A stretch of DNA of 64,000 nt from Christensenellaceae bacterium. GTDB taxonomy: Bacteria; Bacillota; Clostridia; Christensenellales; CAG-138. The notes beneath the pieces are model-generated. The model had not been told where the DNA came from. It searched no databases and saw only the letters and a program-made list of their open reading frames with translations. Each line of letters begins with the position of its first letter. Within the stretch, counting starts at the first letter, position 1. Below, piece after piece: positions 1 to 7,859 of the stretch. The translations under genes and the position numbers were made by a program. The stretch is taken from contig JAISKB010000022.1 in the NCBI GenBank assembly GCA_031261085.1, positions 1-64,000 on the forward strand, read 5' to 3'.

Positions 1-275
1 CCCGTCAGCGGGTCGAAGGTAATTCCCTCCGGCAAAAAACCGCTCAATATTTCAAAGCTATAGGGCGCTGTGCCAAAGCTTATATAATCGTTAACATTCA
101 CATCGGCAATCCCAACCCCCACGACGGACGCCGGGATTTCGATGCCCCTATCCGCCCTGGCGCGGTTTGCAAAAGGCGATGCGACCAAGCCCATAACCAT
201 GAAGAGGGTCAACGCAATTGCCAAAAATTGCTTGGCGGGCCGGATGGTCAAATTTCCTTCGTTCAATCTTCTCAT
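1..275 (-). CDS. Secreted protein with Ig-like (He_PIG-type) repeat, N-terminal part only
   Basis: The gene runs off the left edge of the window; the first 91 codons are visible. The ATG at 275 follows an AGGAGAGG ribosome site. Residues 1-36 form a signal peptide: basic start (MRR), hydrophobic core FLAIALTLFMVMGLVASPF, likely cleavage after an Ala. After it, residues from about 66 read GTAPYSFEILSGFLPEGITF, which matches the family pattern of putative Ig (He_PIG) domains of bacterial surface proteins. I infer an exported, probably cell-surface adhesin or enzyme with Ig modules; the rest of the protein and any wall anchor lie outside. It is divergent from the MerR gene. The family call is fairly sure, the function is not. 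Confidence 0.6.
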   Translation of the reverse strand, partial: MRRLNEGNLTIRPAKQFLAIALTLFMVMGLVASPFANRARADRGIEIPASVVGVGIADVNVNDYISFGTAPYSFEILSGFLPEGITFDPLT

Positions 276-375
276 TTCCCTCTCCTATACTAGTTTGTAA
301 AAACAAACGGGCTTCGTTATCCAATCATCGCCCACGCGGGTGTCCCAAAGGCATATGCGATCTATTAAATACGCA

Positions 376-405
376 TTGACTACCACTTTTTCATCGTGAT
401 ATACT
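376..405 (+). promoter_or_regulatory. Sigma-A-like promoter far upstream of the MerR gene
   Basis: TTGACT (376-381), an 18-nt spacer and TATACT (400-405) form a good vegetative promoter. A 15-bp inverted repeat lies directly downstream at 407-421, where transcription would start, as expected for an operator. The first plus-strand gene begins 346 nt further on, so the product would be a long leader or a separate small RNA. Confidence 0.45.
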
Positions 406-700
406 ACCTAATAATATTAGGGTGAGCGTGCGGCGGCCCCTTGTGGCCTGCTATGCCGTTACCCTATGTAACAAGTGTAGTGGTTCATGTAACTCGAACG
501 TCAATAGCTTTTTAAAAAATAGTTGACAAAATTTTTTATGCGCTGCTTTGGCCCGGCAAGCATCGGCTGCGATGCTTAAAAAAATGCTTAATATTAAGCT
601 TATTTGGTTGTTCCCCCCGCGCGGTTGCTCCCCCGATTTTTGGATTTATGCGCAAAACGGGCAGGCGAATATCCAGCTTTTTATGTGGAAAATCGACATA

Positions 701-724
701 AAACTTTAAAGTACTAGAAAGTTT
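701..724 (+). promoter_or_regulatory. Inverted repeat before the MerR gene, possible autoregulatory site
   Basis: AAACTTT at 701-707 pairs with AAAGTTT at 718-724, ten bases apart, 28 bp before the MerR start codon. MerR-family proteins bind dyads in their own promoter region, so this is a reasonable candidate, but no clear -35/-10 pair frames it. Confidence 0.3.
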
Positions 725-751
725 TGTCAGGGACGAGAGAGGTGCACGCCA

Positions 752-1582
752 ATGAATGGGACAACTTTATTGTCGATTAAGGAGTTTTCCGAACTGTCGG
801 GAGTCAAGCAATCGGTTTTGCGGTATTACGATGAAATCGGCATACTCTCCCCCGTAAAACGCGGGAAGAATGGCTACCGCTATTATTCGCCCCAGCAAAT
901 CGTCACGCTAAACCTAATCAATGTATTGAGTGATTTACACACGCCCTTAAGAGAAATCGGCAAGCTGGAAAAGCACAGGACGCCCGAAAGCATTTTGGAG
1001 CTGTTCATCCGGCAAGAAAGCAAATTCGACTGCGAAATGCGCCGCCTGCAAGCGTCGTATTCCATCACGCATGTATATCGCAGCTTGATTCAAGTGGGGC
1101 TTGCCGCCAACGAATTTGAAATAACGGATAGTGAGATGGACGAGCTTCCAATCATACTTGGGGATATCAACAATTTTGGCGACAGCCCTCTTTTTTACGA
1201 AACGTTCATCCGCTTTTGCCAGCAGGCTCAGCCCTCCCTTGTCAACTTGAGTTACCCGGTGGGCGGGTATTATGAGAGCATGGCAGATTTTCTCCAGGAA
1301 CCCTCCCAACCGACGCGGTTTTGCTCCATCGATCCCGCAGGGCGCGACAAAAAAGCCGCCGGGCGATACCTTGTGGGCTACACCCGCGGCTATTATGGGG
1401 AGATGGGCGATGTGGGCGCGCGCTTATGCGCCTACGCAAACGAACACGACCTTATTTTCAACGGCCCCCTATATGCGGTTTATGTGCACGATGAAATCAG
1501 CATCAAAAACACATCCAAATATTTGGCGCAGGTTGCAGTTTCAATCGCGCCAAAAAAGGCAGGCAAGGTATTGAGCGCTTAA
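752..1582 (+). CDS. MerR-family transcriptional regulator with effector-binding domain
   Basis: A 276-residue DNA-binding regulator. Residues 5-75 are a MerR winged helix-turn-helix (LSIKEFSELSGVKQSVLRYY, then a YRYY motif typical of the second wing). The middle (about 80-115) is the dimerisation helix, and residues 125-270 resemble the GyrI-like/BmrR effector-binding fold that senses small hydrophobic or cationic ligands in relatives. There is no metal-binding cysteine cluster, which argues against a metal sensor. The ATG at 752 has GAGAGAGG upstream. It stands alone, with a bidirectional terminator after it and no efflux pump beside it, so its target may be itself, the divergent secreted protein or a distant locus. 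Confidence 0.8.
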   Translation: MNGTTLLSIKEFSELSGVKQSVLRYYDEIGILSPVKRGKNGYRYYSPQQIVTLNLINVLSDLHTPLREIGKLEKHRTPESILELFIRQESKFDCEMRRLQASYSITHVYRSLIQVGLAANEFEITDSEMDELPIILGDINNFGDSPLFYETFIRFCQQAQPSLVNLSYPVGGYYESMADFLQEPSQPTRFCSIDPAGRDKKAAGRYLVGYTRGYYGEMGDVGARLCAYANEHDLIFNGPLYAVYVHDEISIKNTSKYLAQVAVSIAPKKAGKVLSA

Positions 1583-1600
1583 AAGTGAATATAAAAATAG

Positions 1601-1623
1601 GGCGTGCCGCAGGATGGCACGCC
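1601..1623. terminator. Bidirectional intrinsic terminator between MerR gene and nagB
   Basis: Perfect 8-bp stem GGCGTGCC/GGCACGCC with a 7-nt loop between convergent genes. On the minus strand it is followed by TATTTTTATA, a usable U-tract closing the sugar-cluster transcript; on the plus strand by TTACTTATATT. Confidence 0.7.
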
Positions 1624-1655
1624 TTACTTATATTGTATTCATAGTTTGCGCTTAT

Positions 1656-2411
1656 TTAAGCCCGGCTTACCTCCACATAAGATGCAGGCTGTATTTGGCC
1701 GGCCAGCGCCTCATCCAAATAGATGGTACAATCCTGATGCAGCTTTAGCACGGTGCCTTGATTGAACGGCGTGACGCCGCCCTCTTCCAAAATCGCTTTC
1801 ATGGCGGCTAATTTTTCATTCCCCGTCGCTAAAAATGAAATCGCCTTGGATTGCATAATCCCCCCAATACCCATAGTAACAGCGCTTTTGGGCACCTCTT
1901 CCAGGCAGGAAAACAACCGCGCATTGCTCCTTCTCGTTTCCTCTGTTAAAAAGACTTCATGGTATCCATAGCAAAAAACGTCATTCGGCTCATTGAAGCC
2001 GATGTGCCCGTTCCCCCCCACGCTCAGCACGTGGATGTCGATTGGGTGGGCATAGGAGAACGCGTTCATGCGGGCAAGCTCTTCCTGCAGGGGCTTCATG
2101 CCATCGGGTATCCACACCCGCGTCAAGGGGATTTCACACGGGTCGAATAAATGGTGCTTCATAAAATACAGGTACGAGTTGGGGTTTTCGCCCGGCACGC
2201 CCCTATATTCATCCAGGTTAATCGTGGTCACCTGTGAAAAGTCAACGCCGGCCTCTTTATGAAGCCTTGCCAATTCTTTATAGACGGGAATCGGCGTCGT
2301 TCCCGTCGCCAGCCCCAGCGTCGCCTGCGGCTTCGCGCGCACCAAGTCCGCAACCTGCTTCGCAACCAACCGCGCACTGTGTTCATAGCTATCTGTAACC
2401 ACCAACCGCAT
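1656..2411 (-). CDS. nagB: Glucosamine-6-phosphate deaminase (NagB type)
   Basis: Converts glucosamine 6-phosphate to fructose 6-phosphate plus ammonia, the entry of amino sugars into glycolysis (cytoplasm). The 251-residue length fits the family (about 240-250). Visible motifs: GLATGTTP (33-40) for phosphate binding, LDEY (66-69) with the catalytic Asp, and NGHIGFNEP (134-142) with the active-site His136 and Glu141. The ATG at 2411 was chosen because GAGGGG, inside the end of the PIG-L gene, lies at the right distance; an upstream extension would overlap that gene. It is the last gene of the sugar cluster, 4 bp after the PIG-L deacetylase, so the two products probably act in sequence on an amino sugar, with a kinase or a phosphorylated import route needed in between. 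Confidence 0.88.
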   Translation of the reverse strand: MRLVVTDSYEHSARLVAKQVADLVRAKPQATLGLATGTTPIPVYKELARLHKEAGVDFSQVTTINLDEYRGVPGENPNSYLYFMKHHLFDPCEIPLTRVWIPDGMKPLQEELARMNAFSYAHPIDIHVLSVGGNGHIGFNEPNDVFCYGYHEVFLTEETRRSNARLFSCLEEVPKSAVTMGIGGIMQSKAISFLATGNEKLAAMKAILEEGGVTPFNQGTVLKLHQDCTIYLDEALAGQIQPASYVEVSRA

Positions 2412-2415
2412 CGCT

Positions 2416-3270
2416 TTACCCCTCATAAAACTGCTGAAACATGGTTTCAACTTCTTGACGGAAATTTGCAATCAAGCCCAGGGCAAACGCCCGGATATCC
2501 AAATTGACATCCTGTATAAGCGGCGTCAAATCCACCCCCAGGTTGCAGGAATCCGTCGGGTCATTATCCCGGGGCGCCTGGAAGGTGGCGTTCCCGAGCC
2601 GCCGCCCGAGCGCCGCCAAATCAAACCGTTTCAACGGCGTGCATTGCGATTCAAACGCCTGGATTACGCCGGACGCAACCCCTGGGTAAGCGGAGGTGTC
2701 GAATACCAGGCGATCCTTCGCGCTCAGCCAATCCAACGAGCGCCAAACCTCCATCCCATACACCTTTTCGGGCTGCGCCTCCGGCGGAAGCTGCCGCAAG
2801 GCGTTTATGGCCCGCATAAACGCGCCAAAATGCGTTTCATGCCTATCGATAGGGTTATGGATAAACAGCACCCTTGGCCTTGCCGTCAGCAATATCCGCG
2901 TCAGCTCGGCTTCAATCGTTTCTTTTCTGTCGCTTCTTATATCTTTGCTGGAATAGGCCAGCTGCACCACCGCGGAATATTTCCCAACATCCGCCGCATC
3001 CCGCTGCTCTGCCGAGCGTTTTTCGTGTATTTGCTGGTTTGTATAATCGGCATACGCGCCCGATCTTGGGGAACCGCCTCCATCCGACAGGATAACCGCC
3101 GTATACCAATCCGTATCGGATTCATAACACTTGGCAATCGCATGGTATGCCATAATTTCGCAATCATCCTGGTGCGCCGCAATGCTTAGGTATGTAGTCC
3201 TTTGCAGCGCCGTTTCATAATCTGCATGGTCGGGTATATGAATATCTGCCTCAGCATTTACAAATTTCAT
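2416..3270 (-). CDS. PIG-L family (LmbE-like) N-acetyl-sugar deacetylase
   Basis: Zinc-dependent deacetylases of this family remove N-acetyl groups from GlcNAc-type substrates. The 284-residue protein has AHQDDCE at 32-38, a variant of the family AHPDDE metal site (Pro replaced by Gln, Asp35 and Asp36 kept), and HNPIDRHETH at 138-147, matching the second HPDH-type metal/catalytic motif. There is no signal peptide, so it acts in the cytoplasm. The start at 3270 follows AAAGGACTT; longer forms run into the GntR gene. It sits between a GntR-UTRA regulator and nagB, suggesting deacetylation of an imported N-acetylated sugar. The true substrate is not deducible. Confidence 0.8.
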   Translation of the reverse strand: MKFVNAEADIHIPDHADYETALQRTTYLSIAAHQDDCEIMAYHAIAKCYESDTDWYTAVILSDGGGSPRSGAYADYTNQQIHEKRSAEQRDAADVGKYSAVVQLAYSSKDIRSDRKETIEAELTRILLTARPRVLFIHNPIDRHETHFGAFMRAINALRQLPPEAQPEKVYGMEVWRSLDWLSAKDRLVFDTSAYPGVASGVIQAFESQCTPLKRFDLAALGRRLGNATFQAPRDNDPTDSCNLGVDLTPLIQDVNLDIRAFALGLIANFRQEVETMFQQFYEG

Positions 3271-3298
3271 AGAGAAAGTCCTTTCAAAGCCGTTTGAC

Positions 3299-4054
3299 TT
3301 AACGATCCGGCGGAAATACCGTGATGCGGAAGCTGCTGCGGTCCCCGCGGTAGCGCGCAATCGAATACTCGATGGGCACATGGTACGAATTATACCCCAC
3401 AGAGTAGGTGAGCTGAATCGGCTTGCCCGATTTTAGGTGCAGCAACTCCAAATCCCGCGCCTTTGCTTCCGTCACCTCTAATCGGCGATTGGTATACCGT
3501 ATCTTCGTGGCATCCGTATTGCTCAAAACAAGGTAAAGCGACTCCTTTTCGAAGTTATGGTCGAAAACAAAGGCGCATTTATCAAAAGGCAGATAGGTTT
3601 TTACGGTAACCATCGGTTCATCATCCGCAAAGCGCCGCCGGTGCAGCAGCACCACTTTTTCATTCGCCTTAATCTGCAGGTTCTCCGCAATGCCCGCCGT
3701 CGCGTTTATCGTTTTTAATTCCAGCACCTGTGTGCTGGGCACCATGCCAAGTTTTTTTATCTGCTCGGAATACGGTTCCAGATGCTGTATAAAATCCTGA
3801 TTCAATTTTGGGTGAGAAACAAACGTACCCTTGCTTTTGATGCGATACAGCCAACCATCCTGAACCAATTCGGATATTGCCTGCCGGACCGTGGTTCTGC
3901 TCAGCCCAAAAAACTCGCTTATCTCGTGTTCGGTCGGTATCATGCTGTCTTTGGGATATTCGCCTTCTTTGATTTTCAGCAGAATGATCTCTTTTAGTTG
4001 GAAGTAAAGCGGAATCGGTGTTTTTTTGTCGATTTTCGAATCAAATAATCCCAT
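3299..4054 (-). CDS. GntR-family (HutC/UTRA) transcriptional regulator of the sugar cluster
   Basis: A 251-residue regulator: winged helix about residues 10-75 (PIPLYFQLKEIILLKIKEGE, then LSRTTVRQAISELVQDGWLYR), and a UTRA ligand-binding domain about residues 95-245. UTRA regulators usually sense phosphorylated sugars or related metabolites and release DNA on binding. It lies inside the minus-strand sugar cluster between the permease and the deacetylase, so it is the natural candidate to bind the shared 20-bp sites at 11847 and 14215, or the palindrome upstream of its own start (4071-4083). ATG at 4054 preceded by GAGGG. Confidence 0.85.
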   Translation of the reverse strand: MGLFDSKIDKKTPIPLYFQLKEIILLKIKEGEYPKDSMIPTEHEISEFFGLSRTTVRQAISELVQDGWLYRIKSKGTFVSHPKLNQDFIQHLEPYSEQIKKLGMVPSTQVLELKTINATAGIAENLQIKANEKVVLLHRRRFADDEPMVTVKTYLPFDKCAFVFDHNFEKESLYLVLSNTDATKIRYTNRRLEVTEAKARDLELLHLKSGKPIQLTYSVGYNSYHVPIEYSIARYRGDRSSFRITVFPPDR

Positions 4055-4070
4055 TGTATAAATCCCTCGT

Positions 4071-4083
4071 ATACTAATAGTAT
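4071..4083. promoter_or_regulatory. 13-bp palindrome upstream of the GntR gene
   Basis: ATACTAATAGTAT is a perfect inverted repeat (6-1-6) located 17 bp upstream of the GntR start codon. The position suits an autoregulatory operator, but it does not resemble the 20-bp sites upstream in the cluster. Confidence 0.35.
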
Positions 4084-4177
4084 TTGGATGAAGCTGCTCC
4101 GCTGTGCGCAGTCTCTTCTTTATATAACGCTATTTTTAATTCTACTCCTCTTCCAACCAAATTCCAACCACAATGTA

Positions 4178-5104
4178 TTAAATTCCGTACATTAAAACAG
4201 CAAATACGATTATAATGCCCTGCACGATATTTTGAATATAGGCGCCAACCCCCATAAGGTTCATGATGTTTCCAATCATGGCTAGGCACAATGCCCCCAC
4301 AAAGGTTTTCAACGCGCTCCCGCGCCCGCCCGAAAGGCTGGTGCCGCCAAGCACGCAGGCAGCCACCGCGTTTAGCTCCGCGCCCTGCCCAAGCACCGCA
4401 TTCGAGGTGGACGTCCTGGCGGCCAGCCACATGCCGGCCAGCGCCGCCATCACGCCGGAAATCACATAGGCGGATAGAATATATCGCTTCACGCGGATTC
4501 CCGCCAGTTCCACCGCCGTTCGGTTGCTTCCCGTGGCAAGTATCAAGCGCCCAAAAACCGTATAGTGCTGCATGAGTATAAACAGCACAATCACGACCGC
4601 CGTAATAATAATCGTAGGGTATCCATAGTCCCGTTTGCAAAGGTCCAGCAGCACGTTGCCCGTTACCTTAATCGTATTCCCGTTTGTAATGAGATAGGCA
4701 AACCCTTTGAGCGTGGTTAAGGTCGCTAACGTTGCAACAAAGCCCGGCATATTGCAGTATGCCACCAAAAAACCATTGAGCAGGCCGCATGCAAGTCCAA
4801 TCAAAACCGCCAGCGCAAGGCCCAGCCCCAGGCCGATGTCCGTCTTATTCATAACCGCGAGCACGCCGGAGGAGGCCAGCGCCATCACCGAGCCAACCGA
4901 AAGATCGATTCCACCCATAATAATAGGAAACATTACACCTATTGCCACGAAGATTGGCGCCGCCTGCTGCAAGCCGATATTGAATAAATTGATGGGCAGA
5001 AGGAAGCTTTCGGAAAGTAGTGTGCAGGCAATAAAGAGCACGCTAAAAATGATAAAGACATTGTAATTTACGCAAAATTTCCTGATGTTGAACTCCTTTT
5101 TCAT
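4178..5104 (-). CDS. Ribose-type sugar ABC transporter permease
   Basis: A 308-residue integral membrane protein of the RbsC/BPD_transp_2 family, forming the channel of a sugar importer. Eight to ten hydrophobic segments are visible (first at about 15-35, FIIFSVLFIACTLL). Family signature stretches include GGIDLSVGSVMAL (about 64-76), GLLNGFLVAYCNMPGFVATLA and GTSLSGGRGS near the C terminus, the coupling loop to the ATPase. ATG at 5104 uses GGAGGTAT located in the end of the ATPase gene, a coupled arrangement. Only one permease is present, consistent with a homodimeric channel. The substrate is an unidentified monosaccharide or derivative. Confidence 0.88.
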   Translation of the reverse strand: MKKEFNIRKFCVNYNVFIIFSVLFIACTLLSESFLLPINLFNIGLQQAAPIFVAIGVMFPIIMGGIDLSVGSVMALASSGVLAVMNKTDIGLGLGLALAVLIGLACGLLNGFLVAYCNMPGFVATLATLTTLKGFAYLITNGNTIKVTGNVLLDLCKRDYGYPTIIITAVVIVLFILMQHYTVFGRLILATGSNRTAVELAGIRVKRYILSAYVISGVMAALAGMWLAARTSTSNAVLGQGAELNAVAACVLGGTSLSGGRGSALKTFVGALCLAMIGNIMNLMGVGAYIQNIVQGIIIVFAVLMYGI

Positions 5105-5107
5105 TTG

Positions 5108-6601
5108 CTATACCTCCATTGCCAGTCGGATTAAGCTCTGCTCTGACAGTTCGTTTTTTGTTAGCTCACCGGTTACCCTGCCCTTGTTCATCACCACGAC
5201 CCGGTCGCACATCCCGATGATCTCCGGCATTTCGGAGGAAATCATGATTACGGCGACACCTTGCTCTGCCAAAGCATTGATTACGTTGTAAATCTCCACC
5301 TTCGCGCCCACATCCACGCCCCTTGTAGGCTCGTCAAAAATAATGCACTTACAATCCGCCATAATCCATCTGGCCAGCACTACCTTTTGCTGATTCCCGC
5401 CCGACAGGGAGTTGACTTCATCCTCCGCGGCATTGTATTTCGTTTGAATTCTGGATAAATTCTCCGCAACCAGCTTCTTTTCTTTGTTGTGGAAAATGAT
5501 CGTCTTCGTAGGATCCGAAACCTTGGAGAGCGCCGCCAGCGTCGTATTCAAGCGAATGGGCTGCTCCAGCAGCAGGCCCTGCACCTTTCTATCCTCAGGC
5601 AGCATGCCCAATTTCTTTTTGACCGCCTGCTCCGGGTGGGTGAATTTTACCGTTTCCCCCATATAGGTCACCTTGCCGGCTTCCAGTTTATCCACCCCGA
5701 TAATCGCGCGCATCGTTTCGGTTCGCCCGGAGCCAACCAGGCCGCTAAAGCCAAGCACCTCGCCGCCGTGCACCTCGAAGCTTACATGGTCCACCATCCT
5801 GCCCGCCTGAAGGTCTTCCGCCCGCAATAGTACCTCCCCGATTTTCGCGTTCCGCGCCGGGAACATATCCTTCAATTCCCTGCCGACCATCTTGTTGACC
5901 AGCAGCTGCCTGGTCGTATCCTGCACGTCTACCGTATCCACATAGCAGCCGTCCTTCAATACCGTTATGGTGTCGCACAATTTAAAAATCTCCTCCAACC
6001 GGTGGGAGATATAGATTATGCTGATTCCATTCGCTTTTAATCTCTTTAAAATTTCAAAAAGGTGTTCTATTTCTTTAAATGTCAGCACCGATGTAGGCTC
6101 ATCGAGCACCAGAATTTTCGCATCCCGGGAAAGGTTTTTGCAAATTTCCACCACCTGTTGGTGTGCTACGCTTAAATTCCCGCATTTTTCGGTTGGGCTT
6201 ATATTGCCAAACCCAAGTGAAACGAGAAGCCTTGTCGTATCGCTGTGCAACTTTTTCCAGTTGATAAATACAGAGCCCGCCGCCAAATCATCGATGAAGA
6301 TATTTTCCGCCACCGTCAAATCCGCGGCCAGCATTAATTCCTGATAAATAACGGCGATGCCGTTTTGCTTGGAATCCTTCGGGGTATTGATTTTGGCAGG
6401 CTGCCCATCCACTAAAATTTCACCGCTATCCCGTTGGTAAGCCCCGGAAAGAATCTTCATCAGCGTTGATTTTCCTGCCCCGTTTTCACCCAAAAGCGCG
6501 TGAATCTCACCTTTTTTCACGCGCAGGGATACATCGTTTAGCGCTTTTACACCACCAAAACTCTTTGAAATCGACTTCATTTCCAGCTTATAAGCTTCCA
6601 T
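5108..6601 (-). CDS. Sugar ABC transporter ATPase with two nucleotide-binding domains (RbsA/MglA type)
   Basis: Energises import of the cluster's sugar. The 497-residue protein has tandem ABC domains as usual for RbsA-type subunits. Domain 1: Walker A GENGAGKST (about 37-45), signature-like LSVAHQQ, Walker B ILVLDEPTS. Domain 2: degenerate P-loop GLVGSGRTE, signature LSGGNQQK, Walker B CIIFDEPTRG. Asymmetry of the two sites is normal for the family. ATG at 6601 follows AAGGCGG. It lies between the binding-protein gene (77 bp upstream, with a hairpin in the gap) and the permease (3 bp downstream). Confidence 0.93.
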   Translation of the reverse strand: MEAYKLEMKSISKSFGGVKALNDVSLRVKKGEIHALLGENGAGKSTLMKILSGAYQRDSGEILVDGQPAKINTPKDSKQNGIAVIYQELMLAADLTVAENIFIDDLAAGSVFINWKKLHSDTTRLLVSLGFGNISPTEKCGNLSVAHQQVVEICKNLSRDAKILVLDEPTSVLTFKEIEHLFEILKRLKANGISIIYISHRLEEIFKLCDTITVLKDGCYVDTVDVQDTTRQLLVNKMVGRELKDMFPARNAKIGEVLLRAEDLQAGRMVDHVSFEVHGGEVLGFSGLVGSGRTETMRAIIGVDKLEAGKVTYMGETVKFTHPEQAVKKKLGMLPEDRKVQGLLLEQPIRLNTTLAALSKVSDPTKTIIFHNKEKKLVAENLSRIQTKYNAAEDEVNSLSGGNQQKVVLARWIMADCKCIIFDEPTRGVDVGAKVEIYNVINALAEQGVAVIMISSEMPEIIGMCDRVVVMNKGRVTGELTKNELSEQSLIRLAMEV

Positions 6602-6622
6602 AGGATACCGCCTTCTTTCATT

Positions 6623-6649
6623 GCGGAAGGGCGCCCAGCGCCCCTCCGC
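6623..6649 (-). other. GC-rich stem-loop after the sugar-binding-protein gene
   Basis: Twelve-base arms GCGGAAGGGCGC/GCGCCCCTCCGC with one mismatch and a 3-nt loop, 29 bp past the binding-protein stop codon. There is no U-tract, so it is more likely an mRNA 3'-stabilising or processing hairpin that raises binding-protein expression over the downstream ATPase than a full terminator. Confidence 0.55.
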
Positions 6650-6677
6650 TCCCTTGCGTGCCCCAAATCAAGTACGA

Positions 6678-7835
6678 TTAAAACCCTTTGCTGTAGAATT
6701 CATCTACATTGGCTGCCGTTACCGCAATGGCCTCCGTCGTCATAACATCAGGATAGCTGGCCGGGTCTTTCCCTTCTACCAGCACCTCATAGCCAACCCT
6801 GGCGCCAAGCTCGCCCACCAGCCAAGGGGAATTCATGCCGATTGCAAACATCTCTCCATTTTTAATCATATCGAACGAGGATTTTGCGCCATCCGCGGCG
6901 GCGATATACGCTATGCCCGTCAAACCGGCGTCGGCCACGGCCTGTATGCCGCCATAGAGCATCTGATCGTTCTCAGCCATAATCAGGTTGAGCTTGCCTC
7001 TCGTTTTAACAACCAGGTCGTTCGCGTCCTTCATGATGTCCGCCTGCGCCCAGTTGCCCCAGCCTTGCCCGGCTATGGTAAACTTCGCATCGGCTACTTC
7101 CGCCGCGCCCTTGGCAATCAGGTCCGCGTTCATGGTCGTGGCCAGCTCTTTTGCCGCCTCATCCGCAAGGCCCAAGCGTACGGCGAGTATGCCCGCCATC
7201 AAGCCGGTACGGCGTTCCTCACCGGCGGTATTGCCCTTTACGCCCGATAGCACAACCGAATAAATCTCATCGGCATCCGTGAGGGATTCCGCATACGCTT
7301 TGCCTACCTGGAAGCCATTGTTATAGTTATCCGAGTAGCATACCGTCACCCTGCTGCATTCCGCAATGTAGGAATCGACACATACGACAACCGCGCCCTG
7401 CGCCGAGGCCTGGTCGATTAAGGGAACCATCGTATCCGGGTTGGTGCTGTCCACAAATATCAAATCATACCCTTGCGTGATGAACGTATCGATATTTGCC
7501 ATTTCCTTTGCGGAATCCACCGCCGCATCCAGCACCACCAGGTCGGATGCCTTTTCGATCAAGCCAAGATCCGCGCAGGACTGCGCCAGCCCTTCGGCCA
7601 ACGCAACAAAGAAGTCGCCGTTCATCGTGATGGCCGAATACCCTACTTTATAGTATTTTTTTGCTTCCGGCGCCGCTTCTGTGCCCGCCGGGGCCGCCGG
7701 AGCTTCCGGCGCGGCGGGGGGTTCCGCACCCGCAGGTGTACCCGCATCCGCCGGCCCTCCGCATGCCGTCATCGCGAGTATCATGACCAGTACAAGTATA
7801 CATGCCAACGCCTGTTTTGTGTGCTTCAGTTTCAT
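6678..7835 (-). CDS. Sugar ABC transporter substrate-binding lipoprotein (RbsB-like)
   Basis: Extracytoplasmic receptor of the importer, 385 residues. Residues 1-24 are a lipoprotein signal peptide ending LAMTA-Cys25; an Ala/Pro-rich linker (about 28-58) leads to a type I periplasmic-binding fold (KKYYKVGYSAITMNGDFFVALAEGL; DLIFVDSTNPDTMVPLIDQA; VVCVDSY). This fold, with the ribose-type ATPase and permease beside it, indicates a monosaccharide or sugar-derivative ligand. It is the first transporter gene after the Gfo/Idh dehydrogenase (24 bp). The start ATG follows AGGAGGAAAG. Ligand identity unknown. Confidence 0.88.
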   Translation of the reverse strand: MKLKHTKQALACILVLVMILAMTACGGPADAGTPAGAEPPAAPEAPAAPAGTEAAPEAKKYYKVGYSAITMNGDFFVALAEGLAQSCADLGLIEKASDLVVLDAAVDSAKEMANIDTFITQGYDLIFVDSTNPDTMVPLIDQASAQGAVVVCVDSYIAECSRVTVCYSDNYNNGFQVGKAYAESLTDADEIYSVVLSGVKGNTAGEERRTGLMAGILAVRLGLADEAAKELATTMNADLIAKGAAEVADAKFTIAGQGWGNWAQADIMKDANDLVVKTRGKLNLIMAENDQMLYGGIQAVADAGLTGIAYIAAADGAKSSFDMIKNGEMFAIGMNSPWLVGELGARVGYEVLVEGKDPASYPDVMTTEAIAVTAANVDEFYSKGF

Positions 7836-7859
7836 TTTTCTTTCCTCCTACCGTTATAT

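Larger units (their letters stand above)
276..751. other. Gene-free divergent region with promoter-like and palindromic elements
   Basis: No coding sequence is supported here. Visible elements: inverted repeat GTTTGT-AAAA-ACAAAC (293-308) just upstream of the secreted-protein gene; a sigma-A-like promoter on the plus strand (376-405); inverted repeat CCTAAT-AAT-ATTAGG (407-421); a GC-rich potentially structured stretch (419-466); direct repeats ATGCTTAA at 572-579 and 584-591 overlapping the 14-bp palindrome GCTTAATATTAAGC (586-599); an inverted repeat TTTATGT/ACATAAA (680-702); and AAACTTT/AAAGTTT (701-724) before the MerR gene. Confidence 0.5.

Noticed and set aside
523..528. Perfect TTGACA box on the plus strand
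   Set aside because: No -10 hexamer at 16-19 nt spacing (CTTTGG at 17).
4074..4640. Minus-strand open frame overlapping the sugar permease end
   Set aside because: Out of frame with the permease, Gly/Arg-rich shadow composition, no ribosome site.
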